Part shown: positions 1 through 4,516 of the stretch, piece after piece
How positions within the stretch are numbered: the first letter of the stretch is position 1
How the letters are laid out: each line of letters begins with the position of its first letter
NCBI GenBank assembly: GCA_021781185.1
Contig: JAJXXI010000542.1
Coordinates: 1-6,010, forward strand
DNA: 6,010 nucleotides
Reading direction: 5' to 3'
Source: a bacterium
GTDB taxonomy: Bacteria; Verrucomicrobiota; Verrucomicrobiia; Limisphaerales; UBA11358
Made by a program: the position numbers and the translations under genes
The notes under the pieces: generated by a model
The model's input: only the letters and a program-made list of their open reading frames with translations
Database searches by the model: none
Told to the model about the DNA's origin: nothing

Positions 1-389
1 ACCTGCCGGTCATCACCGACGAAGGCCTGGTGGGCCGCGTCAGCTCCGTCAGCCTCACCAGCTCGGAAATCGTCCTGATCGGCGACCCGAACTGCCGCGT
101 CTCCGCCATCGTGGAAGATCCTGCCCGCGACATGGGCGTCATTCTCGCCAGCGGTCCAGTGGACACCTCGCTGGTGCAACTGACCTATCTGGCCAGCAGC
201 GCCAATCTCGTGCCTGGCCAGGCAGTGGTGACCAGCGGGCTGGGAGATGTTTTTCCCAAGGGCATCCCCATCGGTCAGATTGTGGACTCGCGCAGCGTGG
301 AATACGGCCTTTACACCGAGGCGCGGGTGAAACTGAGCGCCAACCTTGGTTCGCTGGAGCAGGTGTGGGTGCTGTTTCCTAGAAGATGA
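1..389 (+). CDS. mreC: Rod shape-determining protein MreC, C-terminal part (5' end outside window)
   Basis: MreC is a bitopic inner-membrane protein whose periplasmic beta-domains form a scaffold that binds PBP2 and helps switch on the RodA-PBP2 synthase. Only the last 128 residues are present, read in the frame that starts at base 3, ending at TGA 387-389. The N-terminal transmembrane helix and coiled coil are off the left edge. Visible MreC hallmarks are a GLVGRV segment at local residues 8-13, typical of the first beta domain, and SGLGDVFPKGIPIG at local residues 78-91, the most recognisable MreC C-terminal signature. The tail closes with a beta-strand ending VWVLFPRR. The stop overlaps the ATG of a small ORF as ATGA (386-389). 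Identification is firm from the C-terminal motif and from mreD downstream. The internal ATG at 135 and the GTG at 30 are not real starts, because the frame is open through the window edge. Confidence 0.95.
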   Translation, partial: LPVITDEGLVGRVSSVSLTSSEIVLIGDPNCRVSAIVEDPARDMGVILASGPVDTSLVQLTYLASSANLVPGQAVVTSGLGDVFPKGIPIGQIVDSRSVEYGLYTEARVKLSANLGSLEQVWVLFPRR

Positions 390-490
390 AAACAGATCCG
401 ACATTCAACCTCGAACGTCCGGTGCCCGGCGGCTTCCGTTGGTGCGCCGGGCCGCTTGGCGACTGGGCGTCGAAGCTTGAAAGTTCAATG
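386..490 (+). repeat. Intercistronic structured repeat element, copy A
   Basis: This copy is homologous to the element at 3171-3294. Aligned without gaps from ATG 386 to 473 against 3171 to 3258, I count 58 of 88 identical bases. The best block is TTCAACNNCGAACGTCCGG at 404-422. Predicted folding has an outer stem pairing 411-420 with 465-473 (9 pairs including one G.U, A414 bulged). The inner hairpin pairs 424-431 with 445-452 (8 perfect pairs, 13-nt loop). The unit closes with CTTGAAAG (476-483) and an ATG at 488. ATGAA occurs at both 386-390 and 502-506, which could be a target duplication or simply two ATGA gene junctions. Similar TTCAAC..CGAACG repeats are, from memory, common in some Verrucomicrobiota genomes; I cannot verify that here. 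Confidence 0.7.
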
Positions 491-505
491 GTGACCGGCG
501 CATGA
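386..505 (+). CDS. Possible 39-residue ORF bridging mreC and mreD, inside a repeat element
   Basis: An ORF of 39 codons starts at ATG 386 inside the mreC stop (ATGA) and ends at TGA 503-505 inside the mreD start (ATGA 502-505). It therefore fills the gap completely and overlaps both neighbours by 4 nt. The peptide starts MKTDPTFNLERPVP and ends KLESSMVTGA. It has no signal peptide, membrane segment or recognised domain. Its first part resembles the ORF at 3171-3299 (PTFNxERPxP in both). However, over the aligned 70 nt after codon 6 the substitutions are spread 7/8/8 over codon positions 1/2/3, which does not look like selection on the peptide. Translation may serve to carry ribosomes from mreC to mreD, since mreD lacks a clear Shine-Dalgarno site. 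No strong ribosome site precedes ATG 386; GAAG abuts it. It could equally be a by-product of the repeat. Confidence 0.3.
   Translation: MKTDPTFNLERPVPGGFRWCAGPLGDWASKLESSMVTGA
477..490 (+). promoter_or_regulatory. TTGAAAG..CAATG start-like box, copy 1
   Basis: TTGAAAGTTCAATG sits at the end of repeat copy A. TTGAA and TTCAA are an inverted repeat around AG. GAAAG could pair with the CUUUC part of the 16S rRNA 3' tail as a shifted Shine-Dalgarno site. The ATG at 488 lies in the small-ORF frame and would give only five codons (MVTGA) before the TGA that overlaps the mreD ATG. Ribosomes loading here could therefore reinitiate at mreD. The same box precedes the mrdA and rodA start codons. Confidence 0.3.
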
Positions 506-1059
506 ATTTTTTCCAGCCCATCCTGATTCTGGCCGCCGCATTTCTGGCGGTGTTTGCCGAGGCGACGCTGCCCTTCCCGCGCAACGTGCTCGGGGCGCAG
601 GTGGACCTGCTGCCGGCGCTGATGGTTTACGCCGCGCTGAATGCCGGCCTGCCCACCATCGCCGCGCTGGCCGTTTTGGGCGGGATGTGGTTCGACACGT
701 TTTCAGCGAATCCGCTCGGGGTCGCGATCCTGCCGCTGTTTGTGGCGGGGTTCCCGATTTATCTGCGCCGCGATTTGCTCCTGCGCGAGGCGCCGTTTGC
801 CCAGTTCGTGCTCGGGGCGGCCGCCAGCGCGCTGACGCCGGCGCTGACGTTGCTGATGCTGCTCAGCGGCGGCCGCACGCCGCTCCTGGGTTGGGGCACC
901 CCCTGGCAATGGCTGGTGATGACCGGCGGCGGGGCGGTGGCCACGCCCTTTATTTTTGCGCTGATGAGCCGCTGCGAAGGAGCGCTGGGATACCAGCTCC
1001 GGCAGGAAACCAGTTTCCGCGCCGACCGCGAAATCCGGCGGGGCAGAAAATTGAAATGA
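502..1059 (+). CDS. mreD: Rod shape-determining protein MreD
   Basis: MreD is a small polytopic inner-membrane protein of the MreBCD complex that works with MreC to position and regulate the elongation synthase. This ORF gives 185 residues, slightly above the usual 160-175. Hydrophobic segments run at about residues 5-22, 34-50, 52-64, 72-88, 101-122 and 136-155, fitting the five to six helices of the family. GGMWFDTFSANPLGV at residues 60-74 matches the conserved G...D......LG region of MreD. The last 25 residues are hydrophilic and strongly basic (ending REIRRGRKLK), a likely cytoplasmic tail. The ATG at 502 was chosen because it overlaps the preceding stop (ATGA) and leads straight into a helix. 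No purine-rich ribosome site lies 5-12 nt upstream, so initiation probably depends on coupling. The stop at 1057-1059 again overlaps an ATG (ATGA 1056-1059). Confidence 0.9.
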   Translation: MNFFQPILILAAAFLAVFAEATLPFPRNVLGAQVDLLPALMVYAALNAGLPTIAALAVLGGMWFDTFSANPLGVAILPLFVAGFPIYLRRDLLLREAPFAQFVLGAAASALTPALTLLMLLSGGRTPLLGWGTPWQWLVMTGGGAVATPFIFALMSRCEGALGYQLRQETSFRADREIRRGRKLK

Positions 1060-1169
1060 GATTTTTGGAAAATTTTAAGCCACGGGGAAACCCGGCAGAA
1101 CCCGGGTTGAGAAACCGCCTGGCGAAGCGGGTTTTTCATCCGTGTTCCTCCGGGCCCCCCTGTGGTTGA
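1056..1169 (+). CDS. Possible 37-residue ORF between mreD and mrdA
   Basis: This 37-codon ORF starts at ATG 1056 overlapping the mreD stop and ends at TGA 1167-1169, 8 nt before the chosen mrdA start. The peptide begins MRFLENFKPRG and ends CSSGPPCG; it is basic and has no recognised domain. It does not resemble the two other gap ORFs in sequence, and the gap lacks the TTCAAC..CGAACGTCC motif. An open frame this short in GC-rich DNA can easily arise by chance. It is listed because all three gaps of the operon upstream of rodA are filled in the same way, which would let ribosomes translate without interruption from mreD into mrdA. It could also be a leader whose translation controls the hairpins at 1088-1136. 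Confidence 0.2.
   Translation: MRFLENFKPRGNPAEPGLRNRLAKRVFHPCSSGPPCG
1088..1136 (+). promoter_or_regulatory. Competing hairpins with a terminator-like 3' end, mreD-mrdA gap
   Basis: Hairpin 1 pairs AACCCGG (1089-1095) with CCGGGTT (1102-1108) around a 6-nt loop. Hairpin 2 pairs AAACCGC (1112-1118) with GCGGGTTT (1127-1134), one G bulged, and runs into TTTTT (1132-1136), like an intrinsic terminator with its T tract partly in the stem. The left arm AAACCCG (1088-1094) can also pair perfectly with CGGGTTT (1128-1134). The two folds are therefore mutually exclusive, as in an attenuator. A possible small ORF (1056-1169) is translated across it. Partial termination or ribosome-controlled read-through into mrdA is an inference. 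Stem strengths are modest and nothing proves function. Confidence 0.35.
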
Positions 1170-1180
1170 AAGTCAACATG
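1165..1180 (+). promoter_or_regulatory. TTGAAAG start box, copy 2, at the mrdA start
   Basis: GTTGA-AAG-TCAAC (1165-1177) is a 5-bp inverted repeat with a 3-nt loop ending directly at ATG 1178. The core TTGAAAG (1166-1172) ends 5 nt before the start codon, and GAAAG may serve as a weak Shine-Dalgarno site. There is no GGAGG-like alternative nearby. This box supports ATG 1178 over the in-frame GTG at 1142. Confidence 0.35.
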
Positions 1181-3169
1181 CTGGTTTTTGACGAGCTAAA
1201 AAAGAACGAACCTCACCTCCGCCTTGTGGCGGCGATGCTGTTGGCCGGGCTTTTCATTTTGCTCGCCGGGTTGTGGTGGGTGCAGGTGGTCTCCTCGCGG
1301 GATTACCAATCGCATCTGGAAACACAGTCGTATCGCACGGTCCGCCTGCCGGCGGCGCGCGGGAAGATTCTCGACCGGGAAGGCCGGGTGCTGGCGGAAA
1401 ACCATCCGAGCTACGACCTGAGCATTTATCTGGACGACTTGCATGAACAGTTCGACGCGGCCTACGGGCGGTTGCTGCGGGCCGCCCGCGCCGCGCAAAA
1501 ACAGAACCTTGCCCGCGCGGAAAAACAGCTCGGCCGACCGCTGACCAAGCTGGAACGGCGGGCGTTCGCCTTCTCCTCCCGGCAGATTCAAGACCTGCGT
1601 GACCGGGCGCGGCTGGATGTGGTCGGGAGCGTGGTGGCGGACGTTGGTCAAAAAATCGGCCAGCCGCTGACGCTTGATCCGACGGTGTTCCAACGGCATT
1701 ACGCGACGCGGCTGGCGCTGCCTTTTCCGATTCTGGAAAACCTGGATGAACAACAGGTGGCGCGGTTCGAGGAAAATTATTCCGGCAACCTGGGCGCGGA
1801 ACTGGAGCTGGAGCCGGCGCGGTATTATCCCTACACCAACACGGCGTCGCATGTGCTGGGCTATCTGCGGCGCGACGACCGGTCGTATGAGGGCGAAGAG
1901 TCGTCGTTCTCGTATCGGCTGCCGGATTATCGCGGGGTGGTGGGCATCGAGGGCGGGTATGATGCCCAACTGCGCGGTCGTGCCGGGGCGGAGTCGGTGC
2001 TGGTGAACAATCTGGGTTACCGCCAGTCGGATAACGTCTGGAGCCAGCCGGAGCCGGGCGAAAATGTGATGCTCACCATCAACATTGATTTGCAGCAGGC
2101 GGCGGAGGAGTCGCTCCTGAAACACCAGGGGCCGGATGCGCGCGGGGCCATCGTGGTGATTGATGTGCGCAACGGCGATGTGCTGGCCCTGGTGTCCGAG
2201 CCGTCGGTGGACCCAAACTGCTTCATCACCGGGTTTTCGCCCCAGCAGCTCGCGTGGATGAATGATCCCAAGCTGCGGCCGCAGATCAACCGCGCCACCC
2301 AGCAAAACTACGCGCCCGGCTCGATTTTCAAGCCGATTGTCGCCCTGGCCTGCCTCCAAAACGGACTGAATCCCAACACGCTCGTGGACAACCCGGGCTA
2401 CGTTTATGTGGGTCGGCGGCGGGTGCGTGACCTGGCCACGCCGGGCAAATACGATCTCAAACTCGCCATCATGCATTCGAGCAACACCTATTTCATCACG
2501 GTGGGCATGCAGGCCGGGATAGATGCCATCATCCGCATGGCGCAGAAATTTCATTTTGGCGAGCGCACCGGGCTGCGCACCCGCCAGGAAACGTCCGGCA
2601 TTCTGCCCACCCTGGACCAGGTCAGCCACGGCTGGACCGACGGCGACACGGCCAACTTGTGCATCGGACAGGGCGACCTCTCGGTGACGCCGATGCAGAT
2701 GGCCATGGCGTATGCGGCGCTCGCGAATGGCGGAACGGTGTTCTGGCCCCGCCTCGTGGCCCGCATCGAGCCGCAGGATAAAAACGGTCCCGGCAAGGCA
2801 ACCGAGTTTCCGGCCGGCCTGGTGCGCGACCACATTGGCGCCAGCGTCCACAACATTCAGCTCCTCCACAACGCCATGCTGGCGGAAACCGAGGAGGGCA
2901 CCGGGCAGGCCGCCCAGGTTCCCGGCCTGCGGATTTGCGGTAAAACCGGCACCGCCCAGGTGATGGACGAACACAACCGGGAAATCGGCGTGACCACCTG
3001 GTTTGCCTCGTTCGCCCCCTACGAACACCCGCGTTACGCCGTGGTGGTCATGGTGGAGGGCGGCACCTACGGCGGCACCACCTGCGCGCCGATCGCGCAC
3101 GACATTTACCAAGAAATTATGCGGGAGGAAACCGTCACCGCGACCAACGTGCTGGCGACGGCGAATTGA
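1178..3169 (+). CDS. mrdA: Penicillin-binding protein 2, elongation transpeptidase
   Basis: PBP2 is the class B penicillin-binding protein of the elongasome. It crosslinks peptidoglycan made by its partner RodA and acts in the periplasm from a single membrane anchor. From ATG 1178 the product is 663 residues (E. coli PBP2: 633). A transmembrane helix lies at about residues 15-38. The dimerisation/pedestal domain begins near residue 50 with ARGKILDREGRVLA (60-73). The transpeptidase domain occupies about 320-650 with the active-site Ser in SIFK (S382, K385), the SxN motif as SSN (434-436) and KTGT (589-592); all catalytic motifs are intact. A charged helical stretch at about 90-150 is longer than in E. 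coli. The start at 1178 is preferred because MLVFDELKKNEP then leads into the helix. The in-frame GTG at 1142 would add 12 residues overlapping the upstream small ORF. rodA follows through a repeat-filled gap. Confidence 0.96.
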   Translation: MLVFDELKKNEPHLRLVAAMLLAGLFILLAGLWWVQVVSSRDYQSHLETQSYRTVRLPAARGKILDREGRVLAENHPSYDLSIYLDDLHEQFDAAYGRLLRAARAAQKQNLARAEKQLGRPLTKLERRAFAFSSRQIQDLRDRARLDVVGSVVADVGQKIGQPLTLDPTVFQRHYATRLALPFPILENLDEQQVARFEENYSGNLGAELELEPARYYPYTNTASHVLGYLRRDDRSYEGEESSFSYRLPDYRGVVGIEGGYDAQLRGRAGAESVLVNNLGYRQSDNVWSQPEPGENVMLTINIDLQQAAEESLLKHQGPDARGAIVVIDVRNGDVLALVSEPSVDPNCFITGFSPQQLAWMNDPKLRPQINRATQQNYAPGSIFKPIVALACLQNGLNPNTLVDNPGYVYVGRRRVRDLATPGKYDLKLAIMHSSNTYFITVGMQAGIDAIIRMAQKFHFGERTGLRTRQETSGILPTLDQVSHGWTDGDTANLCIGQGDLSVTPMQMAMAYAALANGGTVFWPRLVARIEPQDKNGPGKATEFPAGLVRDHIGASVHNIQLLHNAMLAETEEGTGQAAQVPGLRICGKTGTAQVMDEHNREIGVTTWFASFAPYEHPRYAVVVMVEGGTYGGTTCAPIAHDIYQEIMREETVTATNVLATAN

Positions 3170-3170
3170 T

Positions 3171-3294
3171 ATGACCAAACCCCCGACCTTCAACAGCGAA
3201 CGTCCGGCACCCCACACGTCCGGGTGCTGCGCCCGCCCGTCTGGAGTTGGGGCGTTCATGGCTAGAGGCGCGGTCTTCCCCCTTGAAAGCAATG
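3171..3294 (+). repeat. Intercistronic structured repeat element, copy B
   Basis: Second copy of the element at 386-490. The core motif TTCAACNNCGAACGTCCGG is at 3189-3207. The outer stem pairs GAACGTCC (3198-3205) with GGGCGTTC (3250-3257), 8 pairs with one G.U. The G.U falls at the same place as in copy A, and the arms are separated by 44 nt in both copies. The inner hairpin pairs 3206-3212 with 3222-3228 (7 pairs including one G.U, 9-nt loop); its sequence differs from copy A but the pairing persists. About 22 nt more than in copy A lie between the outer arm and the closing CTTGAAAG (3282-3289). The element sits at the same relative place, directly after a stop codon and up to the next start. 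Confidence 0.68.
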
Positions 3295-3299
3295 GATAA
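3171..3299 (+). CDS. Possible 42-residue ORF bridging mrdA and rodA, inside a repeat element
   Basis: The ORF starts at ATG 3171, one base after the mrdA stop (TGA 3167-3169), and ends at TAA 3297-3299, overlapping the rodA start by 8 nt. The peptide begins MTKPPTFNSERPAP and ends PLESNG, matching the mreC-mreD gap ORF at PTFNxERPxP and at LES near the end. Both ORFs start 18 nt before TTCAAC. It has no recognised domain, signal peptide or membrane segment. No Shine-Dalgarno site precedes the ATG, so it would be reached by ribosomes finishing mrdA. As with the first copy, codon-position evidence does not favour selection on the peptide. It may be an incidental frame or a translational bridge to rodA. 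Confidence 0.28.
   Translation: MTKPPTFNSERPAPHTSGCCARPSGVGAFMARGAVFPLESNG
3283..3294 (+). promoter_or_regulatory. TTGAAAG start box, copy 3, at the rodA start
   Basis: TTGAAAG (3283-3289) is followed by CAATG, so only two bases separate it from ATG 3292. This is short for a Shine-Dalgarno spacing, which suggests the box may be part of the repeat's 3' end or work with translational coupling. It is nevertheless the third occurrence in this operon just before an ATG. It favours ATG 3292 as the rodA start over the in-frame TTG at 3247. Confidence 0.3.
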
Positions 3300-4512
3300 C
3301 CTGTTCACCAACGAGCGCAAAGAAACGTTCGACAAGCTCCAGCTCGCGGCGCTGGTGGGGTTGATGATCATTGGCGCGGCGTTCGTCTTCAGCGCCACCA
3401 TGGTGAGTCCGGCCGAGACGGAAAAAGCCTGGTTCGCCCAGGTCTGGTTCCGGCAGGTGATCTGGTATGTGCTGGGTCTGGGGGCGGGCGCGGCGGTGTG
3501 CCTGGTGGATTATCACACGCTGGCCCGCTGGTCGTTCGTGGTCTATTGGGTGATGATCATCTGTCTGGTGGCGGTGCTGGTTCCGTTCATCGGCAAGACC
3601 CATGGCTGGGGTGCGCGGCGGTGGATTGACCTGCCGTTTTTCCAGTTTCAGCCGAGCGAATTTGCCAAGCTGGCGTTCATTCTGGCCGGGGCGAATTTCC
3701 TGAGCCGGCCGCCGGATGAACTGTGGCAGCCACGGGTCTTCTGGCAGGGCATCGGATTGATGCTGCTGCCGTTCGTGCTGATTTTGAAGGAGCCGGACCT
3801 GGGTTCGGCGCTGGTGCTGCTGCCGACGGGCCTGGTGATGATGGTGGTGGCGGGCACCCCACGGCGCTATTTGCTGAAGCTGGCCGGAATTGTCGGCCTG
3901 CTGGCGGCGCTGTTCATCGCGGATATTGTGTTTCTGCCGGCGCGCTGGCAGGTGCCGATGGAACAGTATCAGCGCAACCGGCTGTTGATTTACTTTGGTC
4001 GTGATTACACCGATTTCGCTCCGCCGAACGCCACCAAGGCGGAGTTGCAAAGCCTGCGCCAACGTCAGTGGGACGATGCCTACAACGTGCGGCAGGCTTT
4101 GATTTCCGTCGGCTCCGGTGGGCTGTTCGGAAAAGGCTGGCGGCAGGGAACCCAGAATGCTCTGGGCTATCTGCCGCGGGCGGTGGCACACAACGACTTC
4201 ATTTTCTCCGTGATTGCCGAGGAGGAGGGGTTTGTTGGCAGCGCGATCATTCTCGCGCTGTATGCGGTGGTTCTCTTCACCGGATTGAGAATCGCCGGCC
4301 GGGCGCGCGACCGCCTGGGCAAGCTCGTGGCGGTGGGCGTGGTCATGCTCATCTTCAGCCACGTGTTCATCAATATCGGCATGAACATTCGCATCATGCC
4401 CGTGACGGGCGTGCCACTGCCGCTGCTATCGTATGGCGGATCTTCAGTGCTATGCTCGTTGATCGCCGTGGGCTTGATGCAAAACATACACATCCATCGA
4501 AGAGGATACTAA
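3292..4512 (+). CDS. rodA: Peptidoglycan glycosyltransferase RodA (SEDS family)
   Basis: RodA polymerises lipid II into glycan strands in the inner membrane and pairs with PBP2. From ATG 3292 the product is 406 residues with about ten hydrophobic helices (first at about 17-35, last at about 381-398). SEDS signatures are GARRWIDLPFFQFQPSEFAK (107-126), KEPDLGSALVL (166-176), GSGGLFGKGW (274-283), HNDFIF (300-305) and VTGVPLPLLSYGGSS (371-385). D302 in HNDF aligns, from memory, with the essential Asp of E. coli RodA (D262) and FtsW (D297). The extracytoplasmic loop at about 224-272 is roughly 18 residues longer than in E. coli. The TTG at 3247 would add 15 residues reading through the repeat element and is unlikely. 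The close link to mrdA, with no FtsI or ftsQ neighbours, argues for RodA rather than FtsW. The stop is 4 nt before the RNase gene. Confidence 0.95.
   Translation: MDNLFTNERKETFDKLQLAALVGLMIIGAAFVFSATMVSPAETEKAWFAQVWFRQVIWYVLGLGAGAAVCLVDYHTLARWSFVVYWVMIICLVAVLVPFIGKTHGWGARRWIDLPFFQFQPSEFAKLAFILAGANFLSRPPDELWQPRVFWQGIGLMLLPFVLILKEPDLGSALVLLPTGLVMMVVAGTPRRYLLKLAGIVGLLAALFIADIVFLPARWQVPMEQYQRNRLLIYFGRDYTDFAPPNATKAELQSLRQRQWDDAYNVRQALISVGSGGLFGKGWRQGTQNALGYLPRAVAHNDFIFSVIAEEEGFVGSAIILALYAVVLFTGLRIAGRARDRLGKLVAVGVVMLIFSHVFINIGMNIRIMPVTGVPLPLLSYGGSSVLCSLIAVGLMQNIHIHRRGY
4501..4506 (+). promoter_or_regulatory. Ribosome binding site of the RNase E/G gene
   Basis: AGAGGA lies inside the last codons of rodA, about 10 nt before ATG 4517. 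It is the only clear purine-rich Shine-Dalgarno-like site preceding a start codon in the window. It indicates that this gene can be initiated independently, unlike mreD, although it directly follows rodA. Confidence 0.5.
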
Positions 4513-4516
4513 AAAC

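Noticed and set aside
687..1055. Upstream extension of the 1056-1169 small ORF through mreD in another frame
   Set aside because: The part inside mreD is a low-complexity Arg/Ala-rich shadow. Only the portion from ATG 1056, outside mreD, could be independent.
1142..1177. GTG 1142 as the mrdA start
   Set aside because: It has no better ribosome site and adds 12 residues overlapping the gap ORF. ATG 1178 directly follows the TTGAAAG box.
3247..3291. TTG 3247 as the rodA start
   Set aside because: It would translate the 3' part of the repeat element as an N-terminal extension; ATG 3292 gives the normal RodA N-terminus.
1196..3292. A 698-codon open frame on the minus strand opposite mrdA
   Set aside because: It mirrors the third-position GC bias of mrdA, is rich in His, Arg and Gln with no domain, and the + strand gene has all PBP2 motifs.
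3262..4362. A 366-codon minus-strand frame opposite rodA
   Set aside because: It is Gln/Arg/His-rich without domain features, and RodA on the + strand is unambiguous.
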